Below, piece after piece: positions 1 to 9,006 of a stretch of 21,437 nt of DNA (position 1 is the stretch's first letter; each line of letters opens with the position of its first letter). This DNA is from Trichomonas tenax (lineage: Eukaryota > Parabasalia > Trichomonadida > Trichomonadidae): the NCBI GenBank assembly GCA_023091735.1, contig JALKBU010000895.1, forward strand, positions 1 to 21,437. Reading direction: 5' to 3'. The position numbers and the translations under genes were made by a program. The notes beneath the pieces were generated by a model. The model saw only the letters and a program-made list of their open reading frames with translations. It did no database searches and was not told the origin of the DNA.

Positions 1-34
1 TACTCATAATGAAGTCTTCTTTGGCTTCCAACAT
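1..34 (-). CDS. Possible 5' start of an outward-reading gene (partial)
   Basis: ATG at 32-34 (minus) opens a frame starting MLEAKEDFIMS that leaves the window after 11 codons. The same start is found at the right edge (21357). Two upstream ATGs in the repeat give only very short frames. With so few codons I cannot tell a gene from a chance frame. The support is that the ATG sits downstream of the paired TGACATGTAA motifs in both copies. Confidence 0.25.
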   Translation of the reverse strand, partial: MLEAKEDFIMS

Positions 35-182
35 TGAGTTCAATCCATTTCAACCTATTGATACTTTTCCATTTTTTCCCGCGCAAACACGTCACTTTCC
101 TTTATTTTGACATTCTGACTTTACATGTCAAAAATAAGTTACATGTCAGAAAAGCACGTTGTTCTATTTTGTCCCAGTCCCA
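1..182 (-). repeat. Left copy of outer inverted repeat (182 bp)
   Basis: Matches the reverse complement of 21209-21390 over its full 182 bp with about 6 substitutions (roughly 97% identity). Similarity stops sharply at 182/21209. Read outward on the minus strand it contains two TGACATGTAA-like motifs and an ATG at 34 opening a frame that runs off the window. The repeat may continue beyond position 1. It may be the 5' region of a dispersed gene family or the terminus of a larger element. Confidence 0.92.
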
Positions 183-200
183 TATCAAATAAAAACTTCA

Positions 201-219
201 AAATTTGAGGCTCAAATTT
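201..219. repeat. Short perfect palindrome
   Basis: AAATTTGAG and CTCAAATTT, 9-bp arms around a single G, just inside the left outer repeat. The rest of 183-427 shows no gene. It may be a small hairpin or chance in AT-rich DNA. Confidence 0.4.
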
Positions 220-427
220 CTGTACGGACATACAAAGATTGCTGCTGTTTAGTGTGTAAGGTTATTTCAAGAAATTCCAAATTTGAATATTTTGGTCCAA
301 CTATTTAATTGTTGTAAGGCGAGAGGAATATGTATTTGCACATTTTTATTCATCTACAACATAGGTGCTTCATCAAATGGATTTTATTCAATTTAAAGTT
401 TTAGTTTTTTGATTTCATTCTGTTTTT

Positions 428-1592
428 TTAATCATTTTCACGATGTTCTAGAATTTCACCACATTTGTTGCTGTGATTAATATTTGCAATATCTAAAGGT
501 GTGTGTCCCTGATCAGACTTCACGTCAGTGTTCTCTCCTATACTTAACAATGCTTCAACACAGCTAACACTATTTGCACCTGCAGCATACACTAATGACG
601 TGAATCCTTGGTTATCTTGTTCTTCAATTTTTGAATTGAAGTTAATCAAAGTCAGTAATGAATCAACCTCGTCATATTCAATACTGAAGCTAGCATTAAT
701 GGCATCCTTTGATTGCCATTTTTAATTTGAGCGTTAAAATGTAACTCAGGATCGTGTATCATCTCCGTAATTCCAAATAAAACAATATCACCCAAATATT
801 ATGTACGGCTTAAATCATTCATTGAACAATATGCTAAAATGCTTTGAGATTATGTTTGCAAAATGCACGTTGTGGATCAATAGATTGATGATATTCATTA
901 AATAAGCATGATATGAGGTCAATATTATTCTTGTACAATGCTGCTTTCATTTCAAGATAATTTATTGATTCTTGTCCAAGGCAATCGATACAATCTTTGA
1001 TGATCACAGGGTTATCTCCTAAAAAACTTCCAATAAGAGTTGATTTCTCTATCGGCACATTTCTGTTTCTAAGATATGTAAAGCATTTAAGAGCTCAATT
1101 ACACCAATCAATTAACGATATATTCTCAATTATTTGATTTAAATCATCATCGCTATGCATTGAATCTATGAAGTTGTGAATATCATCATGTAAAATAAAA
1201 TATAGGATTGAATATAGGTCATAAACTTGTAAAATTGTTTCAATGCTCATTTCTTTATATTTTAAAAGCTTACCAATCATATCATCCTCTAAATCATATT
1301 GAACATTTATATTATAATGCTTTGAAAAGAGAGCAATAAATATTGGATCACAATGTTTAAAGACCGGTTTAATCTTGAAATAATCATAAATATTCTTGAA
1401 AAGCTCCCAATATTCGGGCATCTCTCTAGGATTAGAATCTGCTGCAATCTCAATATTTTTGTAAATCAATGATACATCCCATTTTTTTCTATTGCAAAAA
1501 TCAGTTAAAACTTTTGAAAGAGTTTATGCTTCCTCGGATTTAAGGGCATATATCCTATCAATAAATTCAATATATTCCTTGTATCTATTCAT
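428..1592 (-). pseudogene. Decayed DUF3447/ankyrin-repeat gene
   Basis: The frame begins at an ATG at 1592 (MNRYKEYIEFIDRIYALKSE). It is broken by an in-frame TAA at 1524-1526 and a TGA at 1095-1097, then continues in the same frame to a TAG at 834-836. Between 834 and about 650 the homology changes frame at least once. The last segment (649-428) carries two recognisable ankyrin repeats (QGFTSLVYAAG..., QGHTPLDIANIN...). The N-terminal half (WELFKNIYDYF, IHNFIDSMHSDDD...LIDWCN) is the helical region called DUF3447 in the very large trichomonad ankyrin families. The terminal TAA is followed by AAA, so the native 3' end with its poly(A) signature is kept. A relative of the intact ankyrin gene at 12563, but of a different subfamily. 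An intact gene would be a protein-binding scaffold. Confidence 0.85.
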
Positions 1593-2029
1593 AAAATAGT
1601 CAACTTTTTTGAGTTCCCCTGCTTTATTTGCTTCTATCTTTAATATGTTTTATGATAATATAGTTCCCAATGTATCGTACGTAATATAATTCAAGCAAAA
1701 ATGATTGATCAGAAAAATATTTTTCGAGAATTCAGTTTTTCATAAAAGTGACAAAAAACACATCATATATTTTTTACATGTCAAAACAACGAATTGCAAT
1801 GATCATCAATAGATACATGATGCTGCAATCGCTCATTTTCCAAGAAAATTTGATGTATGGATTATCACCAAAAAGTACTTCAAACTTTTGTATGTTATCT
1901 TTATTTTTGCTGGTTTACTGTTGATTCAGGAATAACTAATAAAGTACAGAGGTATTTTCCTTCAAATCTTAGTACATTAGATTAATGTCAGAGTCCAGAA
2001 ACTTCTTTTGAATTTTATTTCAAAGAAAA
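1593..2029. other. Intergenic, no gene
   Basis: AT-rich spacer upstream of the ankyrin pseudogene and downstream of the first surface-domain fragment. It holds a TTACATGTCA motif and an AAAAGTGACA motif, listed separately. I see no long frame, RNA gene or transposon end. Confidence 0.7.
1774..1783 (-). promoter_or_regulatory. TGACATGTAA motif upstream of ankyrin pseudogene
   Basis: An exact copy of the 10-mer found twice in the left outer repeat and once before E1, in the same orientation relative to the downstream gene. It lies about 180 bp before the pseudogene ATG. Promoter role is inferred from recurrence only. Confidence 0.4.
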
Positions 2030-2680
2030 TTATGAATCAGAGATTAACATTACGAGGAAAGAAAATTTGACAAATGATGTATAATAATTATAATAGCTTA
2101 TTAACTTCGGTAAAAACTTAGGCATCTCTTTTAGTGGGATTTCAATCCAAAGGTCAGCTTGTTGAACTCGAATATATTTTTATAGCATAGGACCAGGAAA
2201 ATGATTCGCATCAGTATAACTGTGCCGACTTCCAATTGCATACCACCAATAGTTGGCATCGAATGGAGAACCATCTATTAAAGTATCAGATGTCCTTGCT
2301 GATAGTGCAAGGCCTTGAAAAATTTGATAATCATCACCTTCAACTTTATTATATTTTACGTCATTTAAGTTGGCATCAATAAAGTAACTTTGGTTAAAAA
2401 TTTGATAACTGTATATTTGAGGATATTCAAGTAAAAATGTCAATTTATTATTCGTTTGAAACAAAGATGAGTTCATTTTCACGTCATCAAGTATGCTGAA
2501 CAAATTCTTGGTGTTGGAGTGATAAACATTTGATGAAGAGAAGAAATCTCTAAATTGAGAATTATGGTGCAAAATTAATAACCAATTCCTTTTGTATTCA
2601 TACTTGATTGTGTACCCCCCTACAGTGCGAGATTTAACAAAATTTAAATCACTATAGTTGGAAATAGAAACTTCCAATTA
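2030..2680 (-). pseudogene. Surface-protein domain fragment, copy A
   Basis: About 165 residues are open from 2680 down to a TAA at 2180-2182. The same frame then continues to a stop at 2030-2032 with recognisable family sequence (VQQADLWIEIP). No ATG begins it: the first codon after the upstream stop is TTG, and the homology starts at SNYSDLNF. Shared landmarks with copies B and C are GGY-x-(I/L)KYEY-x-R-x-WLL-x-LHH, SNVYH, LLEYP, YQIFNQ, LIDG, WWY, PGP and QQ-x-DLWIEIP. Tyr, Trp and strand-rich content suggests a secreted beta-sandwich or lectin-like domain, but I do not recognise a named family. Without a signal peptide and with an internal stop it is a remnant. Confidence 0.7.
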
Positions 2681-2697
2681 TTGCATTATTTTTATTT

Positions 2698-2707
2698 AAA
2701 AGTGACA
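2698..2707 (+). promoter_or_regulatory. AAAAGTGACA motif
   Basis: One of four exact copies in the window (also 1744, 16645, 19488), all on the plus strand. No ATG with a long frame follows this one, so it may be a relic or chance. Confidence 0.2.
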
Positions 2708-2775
2708 TAATTTAACCTTAAAATTGTCGTTATCAGCTACATTATCCTTATCATATTAACCATATATCTATTAAT

Positions 2776-3406
2776 CTATAATATAATTATTACCATGCAA
2801 GTGAATTTAAGGTAACCTGGTAAATTATAAAATACATTTTTGCATGTAATGTAATGATATAGATCTCCTTCATATTTTAAAGAATCAACAGATGGAATTT
2901 CGATCCAGAGATCAACCTGTTGTACATTAATATAGTAATCTAATATTGGCCCTGGAAACATATCACATCCAGCATGAGTTGTATAGATTCGTATTGCATT
3001 CCACTAAATAGAATCTAATGGAATTCCATCTACTAGAGTTGATCGACTAATGGAAGAAAGAACTAAACTTATTTCCCTCTTCAATTTTATAATTTACATT
3101 TATAATATTTTCATCAATGAATGAGGTTTGGTTGAAAATTTGATATTTTGAAAATTGAAGATATTCTAAAAAAAATTTATATCTGTTATTTATTAAAAAT
3201 AACGAGGAACTGTTTTTAACATCTCCAATTATGCTATAAAGGTTATCTGATATAATATGATAAACATTGGATGGTTTGAAATAATTTCCCATTCTTGAGT
3301 CATGATGGAGAACCAGTAGCCATTTTCTATCATATTCATACTTTAATTTATAACCTCCAAGCATAAATGATTTATTAAAATTAGCAGTGCTATAGTTTTG
3401 AACGGA
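2776..3406 (-). pseudogene. Surface-protein domain fragment, copy B
   Basis: Homologous to copies A and C. The N-terminal part (3406-3047) carries NYSTANFNKS, GGYKLKYEY, WLLVLHHDS, SNVYH and YQIFNQ. A frameshift lies near 3055, then the homology resumes in another frame (STLVDGIP, then a TAG at 3004-3006 where relatives have Trp, then FPGPILDYYINVQQVDLWIEIP) to a stop at 2776-2778. It lies directly upstream of copy A on the same strand, so the two may come from a tandem domain array. The homology begins at the NYS boundary as in the other copies, and the frame is closed by a stop at 3407-3409, touching the oppositely oriented tail fragment. Function unknown; a surface-exposed domain is inferred. 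Confidence 0.7.
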
Positions 3407-3410
3407 TTAA

Positions 3411-4217
3411 TTAGTGGCCTGTTTTTGGGCATCGCATCAGACACATATAGTAGCAGTTATTATAATTCCAGTACTTGTAGCTGTTGTATTTTTTATTACA
3501 TCTATCGGAGTTATGTGTGCTACGGTATGCTCGATGAAACCTTGCGAAAAGTAGTTAGCAGGCTTTTATTATACATCAACTACTGATGAAGAATGTGCCT
3601 GTGAACCACAGTACGGTGCTCCACCATCTCAAAGTGTGCCATTGTATGGTCCAAATCCATATGCACAAGGAAATCCTTATGGATATCTTCCACAAAATGT
3701 TCAAGCTTCTACACCATATCAACCACAAGGAATGGCTCCACAGAATGCTCAAAGTTCCACTCAATCACAAGGAAATGCTCCCGAACCACAAAACAACCAA
3801 ACCACACCTGAGGAGGAAACATCTCCAGAAAACTCAAATTCGCAGCCAAAGCCTAAAACAGAAGGAATGGCTCTTGGACATCAGAACATGCAAGATTCTA
3901 CTCCATATCACACAAACGGAGCTCCTAGTTACTAAACTCCGTAGTATGGAGGACCACCTATGTACCCAATTCCACCACCTCAAACCGGAATGCCTCCTCA
4001 ACAAACTGCATCACAGGAAAATCCACCAGTACCATCTGGATACAGTCCTCAACCATATCCATACTTTAATCAAAAGCGTCTTATTCGTGTAAAGAAGCCA
4101 CGCCCACACGGTGTTCATACCTGGCCGTTGTCACCAAAGACTGGCACTAGTTGTAGTGGTGGCGATGGCGGCTGTGGTGATTTAAATTGCAGTGGCGACT
4201 GTGATTGTGATTGCTAA
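3411..4217 (+). pseudogene. Membrane anchor and Pro/Gln/Tyr-rich tail fragment with three stops
   Basis: One frame runs from 3411 to TAA at 4215-4217, interrupted by TAG 3552-3554, TAA 3933-3935 and TAG 3942-3944 but with no frameshift. It encodes a strong membrane segment (IVVAVIIIPVLVAVVFFITS, from 3447), a Cys-rich juxtamembrane stretch (CATVCSMKPC), a long tail rich in Pro, Gln, Tyr and Asn with PxxY-like repeats, a basic patch (KRLIRVKKPRPHG) and a Gly/Ser/Cys-rich end (CSGGDGGCGD...CDCDC). This layout fits the cytoplasmic end of a type I surface protein. The native stop merges with TAAA. No extracellular domain is attached: the frame starts exactly where the opposite-strand fragment B ends. 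All three stops could come from Gln codons by single C-to-T changes. Confidence 0.8.
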
Positions 4218-4399
4218 AATTATTATTTTTGAAACCATCATCCAAATTTAGAATATTTTTTTTCATTCATTAGAAATTCTAAGATTGATTATGACAAGAT
4301 AGAATAATTTCAAGATTCTCGAATTATTATTAATTTTTCGGTGAATTAAGTGAAGGAACTTCTATCTAAGCATGCATATCATGCAACATAACTTTTTTT

Positions 4400-4470
4400 G
4401 TGGGTGTCTGGCCAAACCTCCAGACACCATTCAATTTTGAGGGTTTATAACTGTTTGTCCAGACATCCAC
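4400..4470. repeat. Three-part inverted repeat (GGTGTCTGG)
   Basis: GGTGTCTGG at 4403-4411 pairs perfectly with CCAGACACC at 4420-4428 (8-nt loop). The first arm, extended to GTGGGTGTCTGG, can instead pair with CCAGACATCCAC at 4459-4470. It lies about 190 bp after the tail pseudogene. It may be a transcript 3' structure or a relic transposon end; no target duplication found. Confidence 0.5.
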
Positions 4471-5122
4471 AATTTTACCCATTCCTAAAACATACTATTG
4501 TTTACCCTTTTATGATACTTTTATGACAATATCAAATAAAAATGTTTTTTTTTGTTCGATTTAACTAATTAGGCTCATTTTTGTTTGCCAATTATTTCAA
4601 AAGTTCCATGCAAATGATTTACTGTACATTTAAACGAAGTTGAAGCAATTTTTCGCGCTAAATATTGTGATTGAAATAAAAATTTATTTTTGATGGAAAA
4701 GCTTGGAGAATATAGCAGTACGTGTATAATTATAATGCTACGGTTTTTCAATATAAATTCACATATTTTAACAGATAAAAAAATTTCAAAACGAAAATTG
4801 TTTAAAGAAAGTTTTATTTTTCTGAAAGATCAAAGAAGAGTGCAATTTTCGGTTTAAACATCATAAATGAAAGCAAAATGGCGAAAAATCAAATATCTCT
4901 CGTAATATAAAACTAAGATGCATGAAAAATTAAGCATAAAAAAAACAGCATAGAGGATATAAAAAACCAAAAAATTGCTCAAAAAAGGGTAAAACTTGGA
5001 GCGGAGATGTTTTGGTGATAAAGTATTGACAACTGAAAATGCCCCAAGGAAGGTATTTGTCAATCTGAAGCACGAATTGATGCTTCATATCCTATAGAAA
5101 GGCGCATAATTGTTAACAAATA

Positions 5123-5144
5123 TCCCAAATTTTGGAATTTGGGA
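5123..5144. repeat. Perfect short hairpin
   Basis: TCCCAAATT and AATTTGGGA around a 4-nt TTGG loop. Perfect 9-bp stem of unknown role. Confidence 0.5.
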
Positions 5145-5337
5145 AAAAGGAGCGAGTTTAAGGGTGGCACAAGGCCAAGGGTGTATTATAGTCTAAAATC
5201 CTGCTTCAAAAATTCAAGTTCTGGAGACGGCAGTGGCTATTTAGCCGCAAGCAAATAATTGTTCGCAGAAAAGTAACATCTATCGTCGTGACTCCCCCTT
5301 TTTTCTTATCGTTGGTCAAAGTATGGCAAATCTGGGT

Positions 5338-5441
5338 ATTATGTATTTCCAAGAATGCTCAATTTCTGGTTGGTTTCCTCAATACAAGCGATGCTCTGGA
5401 GAAAATCAACCACAAATTGAGCAATTCTGGAAATATTTAAT
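5338..5441. ncRNA. Long imperfect hairpin, pre-miRNA-like
   Basis: The arm at 5338-5380 pairs with 5398-5441 over about 43 positions with roughly 36 matches and a 17-nt loop. Core matches include GCTCAATTT and TGGTTG. The longest hairpin in the window apart from the MULE arms. It resembles the seven hairpins at 20157-21033 in shape but not in sequence. An RNA product is inferred from folding only; a decayed inverted repeat is the alternative. Confidence 0.4.
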
Positions 5442-5515
5442 AATATCAAAATTTTAATATGTTTATTCGTAAAATAAAAGTAGAAACATTACGGCTGGCC
5501 ATAGCAGCTGATTGT

Positions 5516-5647
5516 CTGTAAGTAATAAGGATAAAAAACCGGTTCATATTGAAATAAGTTCGATCGAAGATAAAAATGGCTTCGGCTTGTATTCTAAATG
5601 CGAAATGCGACAGCTATTCGTCGCAGAGGACTAACTGTAAGTAATAA
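5516..5647. repeat. Direct 13-bp repeat pair
   Basis: CTGTAAGTAATAA occurs at 5516-5528 and 5635-5647, 119 bp apart, each preceded within about 25 bp by CAGCT. Possibly remnants of a tandem duplication. Confidence 0.4.
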
Positions 5648-5666
5648 AGTCAATTGGCTCTGAAAA

Positions 5667-5837
5667 CGTATTATAATAGAAATATTATAAGGATTTATAC
5701 ATCATTTATTGTATCCTTCTTTAAAATAGAGGCACATGTGATTGAAATAGAATTGATTCGGTTTTTGAAAAAAAATTATCGTAATTTTGTAAGTAGAATT
5801 AATGTTGACAATACATCGTATATCATTATATATTATT
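5667..5837 (+). repeat. 171-bp inverted repeat, left copy
   Basis: Matches the reverse complement of 10409-10579, same length, about 4 substitutions (near 98% identity). It brackets the E1 gene and the small gene together with the other copy. No matching target duplication at the outer ends, so it does not look like the ends of one transposon. A short frame runs through both copies, but I take it as non-coding. Confidence 0.9.
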
Positions 5838-5892
5838 ATTAAATTTACATCATCGTTATTTGTTTAAACAAATACATTTTCTCTTCAAAGTT

Positions 5893-8889
5893 TTAGAGCT
5901 TGACAATGAAAACTGGGTTATCTTGGGCTTCAACTTCCCTTGTGACAATTTCAACTTTCAGATATCTAAGATCAGCCGGAATTTGTGTAGTGAGTTTAAC
6001 CACGTTTGTTATCTTCATACCGAATCTCCTTTCCGCCTCAGCTATTTCTTCGGAGTTATCTTTCAACTTTCCATGTTTAATTACAGCTGAGCGTAACTTT
6101 GAATTTGTCTTTTTAACGTGTGGCTGTTTGTAAAGTATCTGACCCAATGCCTGAATCATGATGACAGTGAGGCCGAATTCCTTACTAACACGGTCAACTA
6201 ATTCACTTAATGTGACATCTTCGGTATTGAATAAATCCCATTTCGTGAATTTAAACCCATTTGGAAGCTTTATATCGTCGGCAGGACATGGGCTAGATAG
6301 TGCGTAATAGTTTGTAGCAAGATTTATGTATATCGTTCTGTAATCTCTGATCGAACGTGCTGGTGTTGAATGTAACTTATACATTTCAAGGCATGTTATG
6401 CCACAGATCATTGCAGTTGTTGTTGCAATAGCTGGAATAATTTTGCCTGCAATACGCTTGATTTCTAAGCGAGAAGCGGTCTTGATCCTATAGTTTGTGG
6501 CTCTAAGATTCGATGTAGCAGCGATGAAATCGATATGAGAGTTTGAGTCATCATCTTTCTCAAAGCTTTCAGCTTTGAGGGGACTGTGATTTGCATATTT
6601 CTTTGCAAGATTGATGGAATCCTCGAGTGGTAAAACGCCTTCGCAGCTGCATTTCTTGGTTATTGTGAGCTCAAGTGGTAACTCAGCAAACATCTTGTCG
6701 ATGTCATCTTCCTCCTTGATACCCCAAATGCGTGCCCAGATCTTAGCAAGAGAGACGACGAATAACTTAGCATCTGGGTTTTCGTGGCTAAATGGGATTG
6801 GAGATGGAGCACGCTTTGATCCTCTCCAGTACAATTGTCCTTCCCCATCCTTATAATCTATCGGGAATTTCTTGAGGATGTCATTAATAACCCAAACGAA
6901 GAATCTTTCATACTTGCGACGGCCGAACATTAAGCAATCCTTGAAGTCCTTTGGATGCTTCTTGAAGATTCTGATGATCTTTGTCAAAGCATTAATGAGA
7001 GCATTACCGCCCTTAAGCTTATACTCCTGGATGAACTTATCCGGATCCTCAATGAACTTGTTGAGCATATTTGGTGTGTTCTCGATCAAGCCTCCAAACT
7101 TATCTCGTGCCCACTCGCAGCAGTGGTTGAACTCTGATGGGAAGTTGTGCAATGTGCACTGAGGAATGTAATCTTCTTCTGGATCTGTTGTGTCTGAATA
7201 TGACTCTGTGAGATGTGGGACAACAATCTGGAAGTTCGCATTTGCTCCAAGTGTTCCGGATTCCAAAAGTGGCTTTCCATAGAAAACACACAACTTGTCG
7301 GAGAATTGACGAGCGGCAATATTATCGAGAGCGTTGCAGACACCATCAATGCTGTCGTAGAAAGCGTCGTTATAAATGTTGCGAGTTTCTTCTGCGAGTT
7401 TGTTTGACTGTGGGACGATCTTCATTCCTGGGCACATCTTCATTACAGCTTCAGCCGCAATAACTGACTTTTGCTTGCCAATATCCTTGTCTCTGAAGAG
7501 GAATTGGCGGCTGAGGTTGGAAAGTTCGATATTATCCATATCAGTGACAGTCAACTGGCCTCTCTCGCCTGTGAAGCAGCCCATCATTGCAAAGTTCTTC
7601 AGGACTTCACAGCCAATTGCACCTGCTCCAATCAAGAAGTAGCGGAGATTCATCATCTTGTCTTGAAGATCATTACCAAAGATCTTTCTGTATGTATCGA
7701 ATCTGTCGCCCTTTGGTTCGTAAACAACTTCCTTGCGAGCACTTTCGATGTAGCAAAGGCTCAAGTGTGACTTGATTGGTGTGAATTTGGCTGAAACAGA
7801 TTTGAGAACTTCCTGGCCAGCGATGCCACCAAAAAGAGAGCACATCGGGCAGATAACAAGACCAGCTTGCTTAGCAAATGTCTTGACGAGCTCTGATTCA
7901 ATACTTTTGCAGAATTTGTATTCTTTGCAAAGGTTGTTTGCGAATTCTGCGAATTTGTCGACATCAACAACGCCATCTGGATGATCATCAAGCCACCTTG
8001 CATATGCAAAGAAGCATGCGACAACTTCACGATCACGTCCGAAAACAAATACATCATTTTCGTGAACTTCTGGATCAAGCAAACTTTCACGAAGAGACTT
8101 GAAGTTCAATGTCATGGGTGGAATAACTTCAACGCAATAGCCAAAGCTACCCTTAGAATTATCATATTTTCCAAATTTTGTTGTATCACTGATAGAAAAC
8201 TCTGATGGGCTTAGAATTTTTATAGCTTTGAATTGTTGACCATTTAGCTCTGTCATTCCATCAACTTCTTCGAATGTGACTGTTGTATTTGGGAATAAGG
8301 TGTGTGGAGTGTCTTCGAATGTGCGAATGACACCCTCTGGTGAGTTTTCAACTGATTCAATCATGAATCTCTTTGGCTGACGATCGGTTGGTTCAGCAAT
8401 GTAAAAATTCTTTCCAAAATCGTTGAAAACGTGACCAAACAAGCCAGAAACTTGAGCAATTGTGAATCTGATTCCTTTTTCGTGACATATATCAGACATT
8501 TCGAGAAGTTTATTCATTGGGAAGAAATCTGTAACAACAACAATATTAAATTCACTCAAAAACTCGGCTGTGAGTTCACATTTTGCGCAGGAAACTGTAA
8601 CGTGTTGGTTTAATTCTGCAATTTTATTGACACAACATTCAGCTCTGTTCTTTCCGATGTCTGCATCGGTGAGATAGAACTGAGAGGCGAGGTCAGAGAG
8701 CTGGGTGACCTTTGTATCGTGAACAGTAACAGATTTGACACCCATTAATGTGATATTCTTAGCAATTTCTACGCCAAGACCGCCCATTCCTGTGATGAAG
8801 ACTTTGGCGTGCGACATTTTCTTCATTGCGTCAAGTCCGAGCGCGTAAATTTGTCGACTGTAAAGACTTTTATCAACTTCTTCTCCCAT
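5893..8889 (-). CDS. UBA1: Ubiquitin-activating enzyme E1
   Basis: 998 residues, close to the usual size for UBA1. The enzyme uses ATP to adenylate the ubiquitin C-terminus, then holds it as a thioester and passes it to E2s; it acts in cytosol and nucleus. The inactive adenylation half comes first, with GMGGLGVEIAKN near residue 34 and LTDADIGKNRAE. The active half has the nucleotide loop GAGAIGCEVL near 421, TDMDNIELSNLSRQFLF near 449 and DKDIGKQKS. LLESGTLG and LTESYSDTTDP lead to the catalytic cysteine near 578 in IPQCTLHNFP. NLRATNYRI and the GKIIPAIATTTA helix follow, then a C-terminal ubiquitin-fold domain. I start at the ATG at 8889; a TTG six codons upstream keeps the frame open but is not a likely start. 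Stop TAA runs into TAAA, a trichomonad-type poly(A) signature. Base composition is richer in G+C, especially at third positions, than the accessory genes, as expected for a well-expressed gene. No key residue is missing. Confidence 0.97.
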   Translation of the reverse strand: MGEEVDKSLYSRQIYALGLDAMKKMSHAKVFITGMGGLGVEIAKNITLMGVKSVTVHDTKVTQLSDLASQFYLTDADIGKNRAECCVNKIAELNQHVTVSCAKCELTAEFLSEFNIVVVTDFFPMNKLLEMSDICHEKGIRFTIAQVSGLFGHVFNDFGKNFYIAEPTDRQPKRFMIESVENSPEGVIRTFEDTPHTLFPNTTVTFEEVDGMTELNGQQFKAIKILSPSEFSISDTTKFGKYDNSKGSFGYCVEVIPPMTLNFKSLRESLLDPEVHENDVFVFGRDREVVACFFAYARWLDDHPDGVVDVDKFAEFANNLCKEYKFCKSIESELVKTFAKQAGLVICPMCSLFGGIAGQEVLKSVSAKFTPIKSHLSLCYIESARKEVVYEPKGDRFDTYRKIFGNDLQDKMMNLRYFLIGAGAIGCEVLKNFAMMGCFTGERGQLTVTDMDNIELSNLSRQFLFRDKDIGKQKSVIAAEAVMKMCPGMKIVPQSNKLAEETRNIYNDAFYDSIDGVCNALDNIAARQFSDKLCVFYGKPLLESGTLGANANFQIVVPHLTESYSDTTDPEEDYIPQCTLHNFPSEFNHCCEWARDKFGGLIENTPNMLNKFIEDPDKFIQEYKLKGGNALINALTKIIRIFKKHPKDFKDCLMFGRRKYERFFVWVINDILKKFPIDYKDGEGQLYWRGSKRAPSPIPFSHENPDAKLFVVSLAKIWARIWGIKEEDDIDKMFAELPLELTITKKCSCEGVLPLEDSINLAKKYANHSPLKAESFEKDDDSNSHIDFIAATSNLRATNYRIKTASRLEIKRIAGKIIPAIATTTAMICGITCLEMYKLHSTPARSIRDYRTIYINLATNYYALSSPCPADDIKLPNGFKFTKWDLFNTEDVTLSELVDRVSKEFGLTVIMIQALGQILYKQPHVKKTNSKLRSAVIKHGKLKDNSEEIAEAERRFGMKITNVVKLTTQIPADLRYLKVEIVTREVEAQDNPVFIVKL

Positions 8890-8939
8890 CTTCAAAAATA
8901 TTGGCAATTTTTTTCAAATATTTGACAGCATTTTTAATT

Positions 8940-8997
8940 TTACATGGCAATGACAGAATTTTTATATTTACATGTCAGTAATTCAAATTACTTGTCA
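8940..8997 (-). promoter_or_regulatory. Triple TGACAWGTAA cluster upstream of E1
   Basis: Within the 117 bp between the two minus-strand genes, minus-strand reading gives TGACAAGTAA (8988-8997), TGACATGTAA (8968-8977) and TGCCATGTAA (8940-8949), about 20-28 bp apart and 51-108 bp before the E1 ATG. The same motif in the same orientation stands before the ankyrin pseudogene and in both outer repeats. I infer a promoter or transcription-factor site; nothing here proves binding. Confidence 0.5.
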
Positions 8998-9006
8998 AGA
9001 TGTAAT

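Larger units (their letters stand above)
4218..5666. other. Gene-poor region with small inverted repeats
   Basis: No convincing coding frame. It contains a competing inverted-repeat trio at 4400-4470, a 9-bp-arm palindrome at 5123-5144, a long imperfect hairpin at 5338-5441 and a direct 13-bp repeat at 5516-5528 and 5635-5647. The rest is plain AT-rich sequence. Confidence 0.7.

Noticed and set aside
3411..4217. UAA/UAG reassigned to glutamine, as in hexamitid diplomonads
   Set aside because: E1, the small gene, the ankyrin gene and the phosphotransferase all end in TAA at the expected family C-terminus or with TAAA, and encode Gln by CAA/CAG. Other pseudogenes here have stops that do not fit Gln (TGA at 1095, TAG for Trp at 3004).
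4854..5063. 69-codon minus-strand frame with hydrophobic residues
   Set aside because: AT-rich low-complexity composition, no homology I recognise, no promoter motif or TAAA context.
5900..8613. Many plus-strand frames of 60-99 codons across 5860-8613
   Set aside because: All are antisense or shifted shadows of the E1 coding sequence.
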